A stretch of DNA of 64,000 nt, from the NCBI RefSeq assembly GCF_016905445.1, contig NZ_JAFEXF010000012.1, positions 1-64,000 of the forward strand, written 5' to 3'. A model generated the notes under the pieces. It was given only the letters and a program-made list of their open reading frames with translations. It searched no databases and was not told the origin of the DNA. Position numbers and translations under genes: made by a program. The stretch's first letter is position 1; each line of letters starts with the position of its first letter. Source of the DNA: Streptomyces sp. G44. GTDB taxonomy: Bacteria; Actinomycetota; Actinomycetes; Streptomycetales; Streptomycetaceae. Positions 27,778 to 36,491 of this stretch are shown piece by piece.

Positions 27778-29232
27778 ATGTCATCAGCGCCGCCGACCCA
27801 GGGCCCCCTTGTCGTCGGAGTGGACAGTTCCACGCAGTCCACCAAGGCCTTGGTCGTCGACGCGGCCACCGGGCAGGTCGTGGCAAGCGGCCAGGCGCCC
27901 CACCGGGTCACCACGGGCGAGGGCCGCGAGAGCGACCCCCAGGAATGGTGGGAAGCACTGTGCACGGCGTTGCGGCAGTGCGGGCCTGTCGCGCGGGAGG
28001 CCTCGGCGGTGTCGGTGGGCGGCCAACAGCACGGCCTGGTGACGCTCGACAAGGAAGGCAAGCCGGTGCGGCCCGCGCTCCTGTGGAACGACGTGCGTTC
28101 CGCCGCGCAGGCCCGAGGGCTCCTTGAGCGGCTCGGAGGCGCCAAGGAGTGGGCCGAACGGGTCGGCAGTGTGCCGGGTCCCTCCTTCACCGTGACGAAG
28201 TGGGCGTGGCTCGCCGAACACGAGCCCGCCTCCGCGCGCGCCACGGCGGCCGTCCGCCTGCCCCACGACTACCTCACGGAACGCCTCACAGGGCTCGGTA
28301 CGACCGATCGCGGTGACGCCTCGGGGACGGGATGGTGGGCGTCGTCATCGGAGACGTACGACGAGGAGATCCTCGGCATGGTCGGCCTCGACCCGGCGCT
28401 GCTGCCCCGCGTGGCACGTCCCGGGGAAGTCGTCGGCACCGTGCGCGGGGTCACCGAACTTCCCTTCTCCAAGGGCACACTGGTCGCCCCGGGAACCGGC
28501 GACAACGCCGCGGCCGCCATGGGGCTCGGGCTGCGCCCGGGCACCCCGGTGCTGAGCCTCGGCACCTCCGGCACGGTCTACGCGGTCTCGGAGCACCGCC
28601 CGGCGGATCCGACCGGCACAGTGGCGGGTTTCGCCGACGCACGGGGCGCGTGGCTGCCGCTGGCGTGCACGCTCAACTGCACGCTGGCCGTCGACCGGGT
28701 GGCCGCCCTGCTGCGCCTCGACCGCGAGGAGGTGGCCCCGGGCGGCACGGTCACGCTCCTGCCCTACCTGGACGGCGAACGCACGCCGGACCTCCCTCAC
28801 GCCACTGGACTGCTGCATGGTCTGCGGCACGACACGACGCCCGGACAGTTGTTGCAGGCCGCGTACGACGGGGCCGTGTACTCCCTGCTCGGCGCCCTCG
28901 ATCTTGTCCTGGACACGGACGCCGACAGGTCGTCCCCGTTGCTGCTCATCGGAGGCGGAGCGCGTGGCGCGGCCTGGCAGCGCACCGTGCGTCGCCTCTC
29001 TGGTCGTCCCGTCCAGGTGCCTCAGGCCCAGGAGCTGGTCGCGCTCGGTGCCGCCGCGCAGGCGGCGGGCATCCTGACCGGCGAGGACCCGAGCGCCATT
29101 GCGCGGCGCTGGGGCACGGCCCAAGGGCCTGTGCTCGATCCGGTGGAGCGGGACGAAGCGACGCTGTCGCGGATCTCCGGGGTACTCTCCGACGCGGCGC
29201 CGCTCATGGAGAGGGCGCCCCATGGGGAGTGA
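27778..29232 (+). CDS. xylB: Xylulokinase
   Basis: 484 aa FGGY-family sugar kinase that phosphorylates D-xylulose to xylulose 5-phosphate for the pentose phosphate pathway. The N-terminal phosphate motif GVDSSTQSTKALVVD, the VGGQQHGLVTLD segment, GTGDNAAAAMGLG, LSLGTSGTVYAVS and the C-terminal LLIGGGARGAAWQR (adenosine motif) are all present. It is read divergently from xylA and is followed 14 nt later by the ROK regulator, so both probably share one transcript. Confidence 0.94.
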   Translation: MSSAPPTQGPLVVGVDSSTQSTKALVVDAATGQVVASGQAPHRVTTGEGRESDPQEWWEALCTALRQCGPVAREASAVSVGGQQHGLVTLDKEGKPVRPALLWNDVRSAAQARGLLERLGGAKEWAERVGSVPGPSFTVTKWAWLAEHEPASARATAAVRLPHDYLTERLTGLGTTDRGDASGTGWWASSSETYDEEILGMVGLDPALLPRVARPGEVVGTVRGVTELPFSKGTLVAPGTGDNAAAAMGLGLRPGTPVLSLGTSGTVYAVSEHRPADPTGTVAGFADARGAWLPLACTLNCTLAVDRVAALLRLDREEVAPGGTVTLLPYLDGERTPDLPHATGLLHGLRHDTTPGQLLQAAYDGAVYSLLGALDLVLDTDADRSSPLLLIGGGARGAAWQRTVRRLSGRPVQVPQAQELVALGAAAQAAGILTGEDPSAIARRWGTAQGPVLDPVERDEATLSRISGVLSDAAPLMERAPHGE

Positions 29233-29246
29233 GGGCTGACCGAGGC

Positions 29247-30455
29247 ATGACCGCACCGCTGCACGACAAGCGTCCGGGGACGTCGGGTGCGCGGCTGCCC
29301 GACACCCAGCACGGCATGCGCCGCCGCAACCTCTCCCGGGTGATGCACGCCGTGGCCGCGCACGGCCCTCTGTCCCGTGCGGCCGTGGCCTCCAAGATCG
29401 GGCTGACACGTGCCGCCGTCTCCACCCTCGTGGAGGAGTTGATCCGGTCCGGGTTCCTGGACGAGCTGGGCCCCGAGCGCCCCGGGCGGGTGGGCCGCCC
29501 CGGATCCGCCCTCGCGGTCAGTGCGCGTGGCCCGGTGGGCATCGGAGCCGAGGTCGGCGTCGATCATCTCGCGGTCTGCGCGGTCGATCTGCGCGGAGAG
29601 ACCCGTGCCCGTTCCGTCCGGCGGGTGGGCAACCGTGGGCGGCCGGCCGAGGCTGCGCTTCGAGAGCTGGCCGCGCTGGTGCAAAGGGTCTGCGACGACG
29701 CCGGCCGGGCAGGCATGAGCCCCGCGGGGCTCGCGGTGGCCGTGCCGGGCCTGGTCGCAAGGGACGCCCGCACGGTCGTCCGTGCGCCCAATCTCGGCTG
29801 GCGCGACATCGACGCGGAATCGCTGCGCCTCCCCGGGCTACCGCTGACGGTGGACAACGAGGCCAACTTCGGCGCACTCGCCGAACTGTGGCTCGGTGAA
29901 GACACACCGGAGGACTTCCTCCACATCTCGGCGGAGATCGGCATCGGCGCCGCGCTCGTCGTGGACGGTCGGCTGCTGCGCGGAACGCGGGGCTTCGCAG
30001 GCGAGTTGGGGCACATACCGGTGCGGGCCGAGGGGCCGCCCTGTCCGTGCGGGGGCCGCGGTTGTCTGGAGCAGTACGCGGGAGAGGTGGCGGTACTCCG
30101 AGCGGCAGGCCTGGAGCCCGGTGAGGACCGGCTCAGGCTCCTCACCGACCGGGCCGCCTCCGGTGACAAGGCGGTACGACGGGCCCTGCGCGGCGCGGGC
30201 ACGGCCATGGGTATCGCCCTCACAGGCGCCGTCAACCTCCTGGATCCCGAGGCCGTGGTGCTCGGCGGGGCGTTGTCCCGCCTCGCGCCATGGTTCCTGC
30301 CCGCGCTTGAACGGGAGTTGGCGGGGCGGACAGGCGGCCGGGCCTGTGGAGTGACCGTGTCGGAGATCGGGCCGGACGGGCCCCTGCTGGGCGCGGCGCA
30401 CTCGGTGGTGCGGGCCGTGCTGGACGATCCGGTGGGAGTGTGTGTGGCGGGGTAG
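29247..30455 (+). CDS. ROK-family transcriptional repressor, probable xylose regulator
   Basis: 402 aa from the ATG at 29247. The frame is open far upstream inside xylB but that part is a shadow. An N-terminal winged helix (MRRRNLSRVMHAVAAHGPLS, then RAAVASKIGLTRAAVSTLVE) precedes a ROK kinase-like sugar-binding domain. The ROK zinc motif is CPCGGRGCLE. The GELGHIPV motif with its conserved His is also present. ROK repressors of the XylR type release DNA on binding xylose or xylulose. The position directly behind xylB argues for control of xylA and xylB. Confidence 0.88.
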   Translation: MTAPLHDKRPGTSGARLPDTQHGMRRRNLSRVMHAVAAHGPLSRAAVASKIGLTRAAVSTLVEELIRSGFLDELGPERPGRVGRPGSALAVSARGPVGIGAEVGVDHLAVCAVDLRGETRARSVRRVGNRGRPAEAALRELAALVQRVCDDAGRAGMSPAGLAVAVPGLVARDARTVVRAPNLGWRDIDAESLRLPGLPLTVDNEANFGALAELWLGEDTPEDFLHISAEIGIGAALVVDGRLLRGTRGFAGELGHIPVRAEGPPCPCGGRGCLEQYAGEVAVLRAAGLEPGEDRLRLLTDRAASGDKAVRRALRGAGTAMGIALTGAVNLLDPEAVVLGGALSRLAPWFLPALERELAGRTGGRACGVTVSEIGPDGPLLGAAHSVVRAVLDDPVGVCVAG

Positions 30456-30839
30456 TCGGGGCCTGCGCCGCTCGGCGCCATTTCACTGGCTGATCCCGCG
30501 TTCCGCCGACTGGTCCCCCATTCCACCGATTGCTCCCCCGTTCGGGTGGCCGAGTTTTCCACAATCGCGCTGCTGTGCACAGATGCGGGCCATGCCCTTC
30601 CACCCCAACCAGCCTGCGCCGTAACGTAATTCACGCGACACGCCGCCGACCTGGTGGTCAAGCTCTGCAAGAAGTGGCTGCCCGCTCGCGAGACGCACCG
30701 CGGTCTACGCGCTCGGCTGAGGGAGACAGCTGCCGCGCTCCCCCACGGCACAGCATTCCCTTCTTTCCCCATAGTCACAGTGGTCCTCCAGCGCAGCACA
30801 TCAGTCCAGTCGTTCCCCTCACCGAGAGACAGGCCAGTC

Positions 30840-31487
30840 ATGGATGGAACGAGACGATTCCCGAGTCGGCGCCGGCTGCTCCAAGGCGCGGTCGCCGCCG
30901 CTGTCCCGGCGGCGCTCGTGACCGCAACCGCCGCGACAGCCGAGGCCCAGGTCCAGGTCCAGGCCCAGGCCCAGGCCCAGGCCCAGGCCCAGGCCCAGGC
31001 GGTCGACTATCCCTTGGCCGAGTGGGTGCCGGCCAGCACGTCCAACTACACGGCCGCCAACCGCCCCACCACCTACCCCATCGACTACGTGGTCATCCAT
31101 GTCGCCCAGGAGACGTACGCAGACACGCTCGCCATATTCCAGAACCCCGCGAAGAGAGTCTCGGCCCACTACGTGGTGCGTTCCGGTGACGGCCACATCG
31201 CCCAGTGCGTCCGTGACCGCAACGTCGGCTGGCACGCGGGGAACTGGACCTACAACACGCGCAGCATCGGCATCGAACACGAAGGGTGGGTCGACGAGCC
31301 GCAGTACTTCACCAACGCGATGTACGAGCGGTCCGCAGCGCTGACAGCCGCCATCTGCTCGAAGTACGACATCCCCATGGACCGTGAGCACATCATCGGG
31401 CACCACCAGATACCCGGCTCGAATCACACGGACCCCGGCCCGTACTGGGACTGGACGCGCTACATACGCCTCGTCAACTTCGCCTGA
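30840..31487 (+). CDS. Secreted N-acetylmuramoyl-L-alanine amidase (Amidase_2/PGRP fold)
   Basis: 215 aa from the ATG at 30840. A Tat-type signal (SRRRLLQGAVAAAVPAALV) is followed by a (QV/QA)n linker (about residues 37-54) and then a zinc amidase domain. Expected zinc ligands lie in YVVIHVAQ, HHQIPGSNHTDPGPYWDW and nearby, with SIGIEHEGW as the central strand. The enzyme cuts between muramic acid and L-Ala in peptidoglycan outside the cell. The 384 nt upstream (30456-30839) contain no recognisable gene and hold its promoter. Confidence 0.88.
   Translation: MDGTRRFPSRRRLLQGAVAAAVPAALVTATAATAEAQVQVQAQAQAQAQAQAQAVDYPLAEWVPASTSNYTAANRPTTYPIDYVVIHVAQETYADTLAIFQNPAKRVSAHYVVRSGDGHIAQCVRDRNVGWHAGNWTYNTRSIGIEHEGWVDEPQYFTNAMYERSAALTAAICSKYDIPMDREHIIGHHQIPGSNHTDPGPYWDWTRYIRLVNFA
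30948..31000 (+). repeat. 6-bp tandem repeat encoding a (Gln-Ala)n linker
   Basis: About eight to nine copies of CAGGYC, mostly CAGGCC, run in phase with the codons of the secreted amidase and encode QVQVQAQAQAQAQAQAQA. Slippage would change linker length by two residues per unit without breaking the frame. Confidence 0.85.
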
Positions 31488-31602
31488 CGGCGTCGGCCCA
31501 CCGCGGCCACCGCAGAGCGCGCTACCCCGTCACGGCACGCTTGTCGGTCACTGTGCGCGGGGCGACGATGGCACCACCGCATCTCCGTCCCGGGAGGCCG
31601 AG

Positions 31603-32919
31603 TTGACCGATCCATGGGTGGCTCTTGAGCCGGGAGCCGATCCCGCCGAGCGGGTGCGGGTACTGCGCCGGGCGCATGAGAGGTTCACCGCCGCCGGGAC
31701 GGTCGTCCGTCCGGTGCGTCCGGTCGTGGCCGACTCATGGCGGAGGTCGGCCAGGGCCCGCGTCAGCCCGGAGGGCGCGGGCGCGGCGGTGGAGCTGGCC
31801 GACGGCGCCCTGGGGGCTTATCGCGCGGAGCATCCACTGGCCAGAGTGATGCCCTTGTTCCGGGAGTTGATGGGCACCTTCGCGACGGACGGGCAGCATC
31901 TTCTCGCCGTGTGTGACGCGCAGGGCAGGCTGTTGTGGGTCGAGGGCCATGCCATGGCCAGGCAGCGCGCGGGCCGGATGAACTTCGTGCCGGGGGCGCG
32001 GTGGGCGGAGTCCGCCGTCGGCACCAACGCACCGGGGACCGCGGTCGCCGTGGGCCGGCCGGTGCAGGTCTTCGCCGCCGAACACTTCATGAGGGGCGTG
32101 CAGCCGTGGACGTGCGCGGCGGCTCCGGTGCACGATCCGCGTACCGGGAGGCTCATCGGGGCGGTCGACATCACCGGCGGGGACGGCCTCGCGCACCCCC
32201 ACAGCCTCGCCTTCGTGCAGGCGGTGGCGAGGGCCGCGGAGTCCCAGCTCGCACTGCTCGCGCCTCCGGTAAGGGGCGGGGACACGGTGGAGATATCGGC
32301 GCTGGGCAGGGACGAAGCGCTGGTTGTGGCGGGTGGGCGCAAGGTGCGGCTCAGCCGGAGGCACAGCGAGATCGTCGTGCTGCTCGCCCGTCACCCGGAG
32401 GGGCTGAGCGGGGACGAGCTGTCGTATGCGCTGTACGAGGACGAGTCGGTGCCGCAGGTGACGTTGCGGGCGGAGATGGCTCGGCTCAGGCGTGTGCTCG
32501 GGGCGGAGGTGCTGCGCTCGCGGCCCTATCGCCTGGCGGCGCGTGTCGAATGCGATGTCGACATGGTCGAGCGTCGGCTGCGGGCCGGCGCGGTGGCGGC
32601 GGCTGCCGCCGCGTACGCCGGTCCGCTGCTGCCGCAGTCCCAGGCACCCGCGGTGGTCCGGCTCCGCCGCAGGATCGCCGATCAGTTGCGGGCGGCGCTG
32701 ATGGACCGCGCGGACCCCGACCTCCTGGCGGACTGGGCATACGCTCCCTGGGGTGAGGAAGACCTGGTGGTGTGGCGGGCCCTGGCCGCGCTGTGCCCCA
32801 CCCCTCCTGTCCTGGCGCGCGTACGCGAACTCGACACCGAGCTGGCGCCCGCCGGACAAAGCTCCAAGCAGGCGTGTGAGGCCCCAACAGCCACCGGGGC
32901 TCGCAGCAGCCGTAACTGA
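31603..32919 (+). CDS. GAF-domain transcriptional regulator (AcoR-like sensor half with winged-helix C terminus)
   Basis: 438 aa from a TTG at 31603 with GGGAGG 5 nt upstream. The N-terminal half is a GAF-type sensor: VVADSWRRSARARVSPEG, LLAVCDAQGRLLWVEGHAMA, then NFVPGARWAESAVGTNAPGT and CAAAPVHDPRTGRLIGAVDI. This is the arrangement of the N-terminal half of AcoR-like activators. The sigma-54 AAA+ domain is absent. Instead a winged-helix segment (KVRLSRRHSEIVVLLARHPE) and its continuation are present. It sits 96 nt before the aldehyde dehydrogenase gene and is its likely regulator. Confidence 0.78.
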   Translation: MTDPWVALEPGADPAERVRVLRRAHERFTAAGTVVRPVRPVVADSWRRSARARVSPEGAGAAVELADGALGAYRAEHPLARVMPLFRELMGTFATDGQHLLAVCDAQGRLLWVEGHAMARQRAGRMNFVPGARWAESAVGTNAPGTAVAVGRPVQVFAAEHFMRGVQPWTCAAAPVHDPRTGRLIGAVDITGGDGLAHPHSLAFVQAVARAAESQLALLAPPVRGGDTVEISALGRDEALVVAGGRKVRLSRRHSEIVVLLARHPEGLSGDELSYALYEDESVPQVTLRAEMARLRRVLGAEVLRSRPYRLAARVECDVDMVERRLRAGAVAAAAAAYAGPLLPQSQAPAVVRLRRRIADQLRAALMDRADPDLLADWAYAPWGEEDLVVWRALAALCPTPPVLARVRELDTELAPAGQSSKQACEAPTATGARSSRN

Positions 32920-32930
32920 GGAAGACTCGC

Positions 32931-32948
32931 GCAACGTACATGCAACGT
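32931..32948. promoter_or_regulatory. Direct repeat upstream of the aldehyde dehydrogenase gene
   Basis: GCAACGT occurs at 32931-32937 and again at 32942-32948, 11 nt apart, that is on the same face of the helix. It lies 68 nt before the dehydrogenase start, so it is a candidate activator site. Confidence 0.4.
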
Positions 32949-33015
32949 CCGCGGTCCTAGCGTCCGGGCGAGAGCTGCCCGACGGTGGGCAGACTTCACC
33001 GGGAGGCCAGCCAAG

Positions 33016-34539
33016 ATGACCCGTTACGCAGCGCCCGGCACCGAGGGCGCGATCGTCGAATTCCAGTCGCGCTACGACCACTTCCTCGGCGGCGAGTACG
33101 TGGCCCCCGCACGCGGGCAGTACTTCGAGAACCCGAGCCCGGTCAACGGGCGGCCCTTCACCGAGATCGCCCGGGGCACCGCCGAGGACGTCGAGCGCGC
33201 CCTGGACGCGGCGCACGCGGCCGCGCCCGCGTGGGGGCGGGCGTCCGTCACCGAGCGGGCCGACGTCCTGCGGAAGATCGCCGACCGCATGGAGGCCAAC
33301 CTCGAACAGCTCGCGGTGGCCGAGAGCTGGGAGAACGGCAAGCCGATCCGCGAGACGCTGGCAGCGGACGTCCCCCTCGCCATCGACCACTTCCGCTACT
33401 TCGCGGGGGTCATCCGCGCGCAGGAGGGGACGCTGAGCGAACTCGACGAGGACACCATCGCGTACCACTTCCACGAACCGCTCGGCGTGGTCGCACAGAT
33501 CATCCCGTGGAACTTCCCGATCCTCATGGCCACGTGGAAGCTGGCACCGGCGCTCGCCGCCGGAAACGCGGTCGTTCTCAAGCCCGCCGAGCAGACGCCT
33601 GCCTCCATCCACTACTGGATGAGCCTGGTCGCCGATCTGCTGCCGCCGGGCGTGGTCAACATCGTCAACGGTTTCGGCGTGGAGGCGGGCAAGCCGTTGG
33701 CCTCCAGCCCGCGCGTCTCGAAGGTCGCCTTCACCGGCGAGACCACCACGGGCCGGCTGATCATGCAGTACGCCTCCGAGAACATCAAACCGGTGACGTT
33801 GGAGCTGGGCGGCAAGTCGCCGAACATCTTCTTCGACGACGTGTGGGCCGCCGACGACGACTTCCGGGACAAGGCGCTCGAAGGCTTCACGATGTTCGCC
33901 CTCAATCAGGGTGAGGTCTGCACCTGTCCCTCGCGGGCATTGGTGCAGCGCGGCCACTACGGCGAATTCCTCGAAGCGGCGATCGCCCGCACCGAGCAGA
34001 TCACAGCAGGGCACCCCCTCGACACCGACACCATGATCGGCGCGCAGGCCTCCAACGACCAGTTGGAGAAGATCCTCTCCTATCTGGACATCGGTCAGCA
34101 GGAGGGCGCGAAGGTCCTGACGGGCGGGCAGCGCCTCGACTACGACGGTGAGTTGGCGGGCGGTTACTACGTCCAGCCGACCATCTTCGAAGGGGACAAC
34201 CGTATGCGGATCTTCCAGGAGGAGATCTTCGGTCCGGTCGTCTCGGTCGCGTCGTTCAACGACTTCGACGACGCCATCAATATTGCGAACGATACGTTGT
34301 ACGGGCTGGGGGCAGGGGTCTGGACGCGGGACATGAACACGGCGTACCGGGCGGGTCGTGCGATCCAGGCGGGGCGGGTGTGGACGAACTGTTACCACGC
34401 GTATCCGGCACATGCTGCCTTTGGCGGGTACAAGCAGTCGGGCATCGGTCGCGAGACGCACAAGATGATGCTGGAGCACTATCAGCAGACGAAGAACGTT
34501 CTTTGTTCATACAGCCCGAAGAAACTTGGGTTCTTCTAG
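33016..34539 (+). CDS. NAD(P)-dependent aldehyde dehydrogenase (AcoD/ExaC/ThcA-like)
   Basis: 507 aa, full length. Key elements are [20 protein letters not shown] (cofactor site), [22 protein letters not shown] with the general base Glu263, and [11 protein letters not shown] with nucleophile Cys302. The ending [15 protein letters not shown] matches the acetaldehyde dehydrogenase II group. It oxidises aldehydes such as acetaldehyde to acids. The last 50 nt are repeated at 45152-45201, so the 3' end of this gene serves as an integration site and its present tail may have been supplied by the inserted element. Confidence 0.94.
   Translation: MTRYAAPGTEGAIVEFQSRYDHFLGGEYVAPARGQYFENPSPVNGRPFTEIARGTAEDVERALDAAHAAAPAWGRASVTERADVLRKIADRMEANLEQLAVAESWENGKPIRETLAADVPLAIDHFRYFAGVIRAQEGTLSELDEDTIAYHFHEPLGVVAQIIPWNFPILMATWKLAPALAAGNAVVLKPAEQTPASIHYWMSLVADLLPPGVVNIVNGFGVEAGKPLASSPRVSKVAFTGETTTGRLIMQYASENIKPVTLELGGKSPNIFFDDVWAADDDFRDKALEGFTMFALNQGEVCTCPSRALVQRGHYGEFLEAAIARTEQITAGHPLDTDTMIGAQASNDQLEKILSYLDIGQQEGAKVLTGGQRLDYDGELAGGYYVQPTIFEGDNRMRIFQEEIFGPVVSVASFNDFDDAINIANDTLYGLGAGVWTRDMNTAYRAGRAIQAGRVWTNCYHAYPAHAAFGGYKQSGIGRETHKMMLEHYQQTKNVLCSYSPKKLGFF
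34490..34539. other. Left attachment-site-like repeat (3' end of ALDH gene)
   Basis: These 50 nt match 45152-45201 at 45 positions; the first 19 nt are identical (CGAAGAACGTTCTTTGTTC). The core holds a perfect 12-bp palindrome AAGAACGTTCTT (34492-34503), a suitable recombinase core site. Confidence 0.75.
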
Positions 34540-34547
34540 AACTTCAA

Positions 34548-34589
34548 GTCGGCTGCCTGGAGGCGTCGTTACGATCCAGGCAGCCCGAC
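34548..34589 (+). terminator. Terminator hairpin of the ALDH gene
   Basis: GTCGGCTGCCTGGA pairs with TCCAGGCAGCCCGAC (one bulged base) just after the stop codon. A related hairpin follows the duplicated gene end at 45212-45248. Confidence 0.75.
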
Positions 34590-34657
34590 ACCAGAGTCAC
34601 TCTAGGTAAGCAACAGGCTGCCTCAAGTCGGTGGTCGACCTGCACGAGGACTGTCCG

Positions 34658-34675
34658 CGGACCAGTCACGGACCA
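34658..34675. repeat. CGGACCA-N4-CGGACCA motif, copy 1
   Basis: Two CGGACCA heptamers separated by 4 nt (11-bp period), starting 119 nt after the ALDH stop. The same arrangement starts 119 nt after the second gene end at 45201. Candidate recombinase arm-type site. Confidence 0.6.
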
Positions 34676-34928
34676 GACTCCCGCCCGTGGGGTGAGGCAG
34701 GCGAAAACCCTCTGACACGTGTGGTGGCACGACGTAGCGGGGCCGCTCAGGCTCTGCAGTGTGCTCCGCAGGCGTGGGCACATGCTTCGCGCCCGACCGC
34801 TTTCATCACATCGTGCCCATGACCGTCGTGCTGGCGGCCGTGCGCCTGGCCTGGTGCCTCAGCTCACCCCAGAGTGGTGGGGGCCGATTACCCGGCGGAC
34901 TGTCAGTGCCTGCGCATAGCCTGCCGTC

Positions 34929-35888
34929 ATGTCCTCGAATACCGGTGAGCTCCGCCACGTCATGCTCGGCTCAATTTTCAAGCCCGAGGTTCTCCTGGGG
35001 CCGGCCCGGGACATCTCCATCACCTGCCACGCCTCGGCAACGGGCAGGGGCAAGCTCCACGGAAGCCCCGAGTGCCGCGCACTGCGGTCGGCCGCTTCTG
35101 TGATCCAGTTCGCCATCGCGTTCGGCGAAGCCGTCGAGCAGCTCTGTACGCACTGCCGCTGGGCTCTGTTCCCGGACAGCCCGATCCTGCCCCTTGGCGC
35201 GGCGGTGAATGACGTGGACTCTCTCACCATCTGGCTCGACCGGGGCCCCGAGGACGAGGATGACATCGAGGCCGAGCGTGACGCGGCCATCGCCCTCTCC
35301 ACCGGCGACTACCCGCCCCACACCCATGACATCCGCGACGCAGATGAGGAAGACAACGGGGCTGGATATGACGAGGAATGGGAGCGCTACGACCGCGCCC
35401 GCGATATCCGCTATGGACGCCACTCACACTGGCGCCGATTGCACTCCTACCTGATACGGAGCAACCAGGCAGTAGCCGATTACCCGTTCCTCGCCCCGTG
35501 GGCCGAGGGGCTGCAGAGTCGGCTCACCGCCGTCCTGGATGCCGAGCGTCGGGCTTTCGCGGCCCTCGTCCAGCCGGCCCGTCTGCTGGAGGCGGCTGCC
35601 GTACGCGTCCTGCCCACGCCCCAGTTCTCCGGCGATCCCGGCTTCGCCGGGTTGGGAGCGGAAGCGGAGAAGACATTCCGGCGAGCGTGGTGCGAGTGGA
35701 GTCGCCGAGCCACCTGGTCCTGGCAGCGCCTGGAAGACCATGACCTCTTGGTGTACAGCGTGGTCAGCGACGCCTTCGGGCGCCGCCGCAAGGGGAAGCC
35801 CGAAGCCCACACCGCCTTCCGTCAGCTCACCGCCGACTGGATCCGCCAGGCGCGCGAAGAAGCCGACCGCCCCGCCGCCGCCCCGTGA
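34929..35888 (+). CDS. Hypothetical island protein
   Basis: 319 aa. I recognise no family. The N-terminal part has several Cys/His residues spaced as possible metal ligands (ISITCHASATGRGKLHGSPE with CRALRS, then CTHCRW). The middle is very acidic (RGPEDEDDIEAERDAAIALS and IRDADEEDNGAGYDEEWERY). The C-terminal half is helical. A TAGCCT hexamer ends 6 nt before the ATG, so the gene may be transcribed as a leaderless mRNA. It is the first gene inside the island and is followed 6 nt later by a small gene, probably in the same operon. Confidence 0.6.
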   Translation: MSSNTGELRHVMLGSIFKPEVLLGPARDISITCHASATGRGKLHGSPECRALRSAASVIQFAIAFGEAVEQLCTHCRWALFPDSPILPLGAAVNDVDSLTIWLDRGPEDEDDIEAERDAAIALSTGDYPPHTHDIRDADEEDNGAGYDEEWERYDRARDIRYGRHSHWRRLHSYLIRSNQAVADYPFLAPWAEGLQSRLTAVLDAERRAFAALVQPARLLEAAAVRVLPTPQFSGDPGFAGLGAEAEKTFRRAWCEWSRRATWSWQRLEDHDLLVYSVVSDAFGRRRKGKPEAHTAFRQLTADWIRQAREEADRPAAAP

Positions 35889-35894
35889 CAGCTG

Positions 35895-36173
35895 GTGGCA
35901 GTCAAGACACCCCCTCTCCCCCGCACCCGCCACAGCGAGCCGGAACGCGACCCTCTCACACTCTGGGAGGCATCAGTCATCGCCACCTATCAGATAGCTT
36001 TCAACCGGAAGTCAGGCACGACAGCCTTGCTCGTTCCTCACCTCGTCGCTGAGCAACTGCTCACGTGCGCCTCCCACGACATGCCGGTCCAGCGCCTTGC
36101 CCCCGACGGCAGTGCGCTGCCCGCGCAGACGCTGCTGGAGCAGTGGGACCACGAAAGCCTGGCCCATTCGTGA
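35895..36173 (+). CDS. Small hypothetical protein downstream of the first island gene
   Basis: 92 aa from a GTG at 35895, 6 nt after the previous stop, so it is probably translationally coupled. It contains LTLWEASVIATYQIAFNRKS and LLVPHLVAEQLLTCAS but no recognised domain or membrane segment. It ends where the decayed regulator gene begins on the other strand. Confidence 0.5.
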   Translation: MAVKTPPLPRTRHSEPERDPLTLWEASVIATYQIAFNRKSGTTALLVPHLVAEQLLTCASHDMPVQRLAPDGSALPAQTLLEQWDHESLAHS

Positions 36174-36491
36174 TCTCGCGCTGTCAGCTTGTCGCCAACA
36201 CGGCCGTGATCAGGTCCCGGGCAGCCTGACCGTAGACGGCAGAGGGGTGGAGGAGCCTCGAACGCCTTGCGGAACAGATCGACCCGGTCCTGGTCGGTGA
36301 TCGTCTCGGCCCCGCGGTATCCCGCGCCCTCGACCCTGTGGTCGTTGAACGTCGAGAATCCGCCTCCAGGCTCAACTCATAGGTGGGGCACGGGCCGGGA
36401 TAATCCCCGGAGACAGGCCCGGCAGATCCATCGCGTCCAGCAGCCGGCGAAGCTGGCCTCGCATGGCCTCGGGCCCGCCTAACGAGCTCGT

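Noticed and set aside
31735-34479. A 914-codon minus-strand frame
   Set aside because: Antisense to the GAF regulator and the aldehyde dehydrogenase, both clearly coding on the plus strand.
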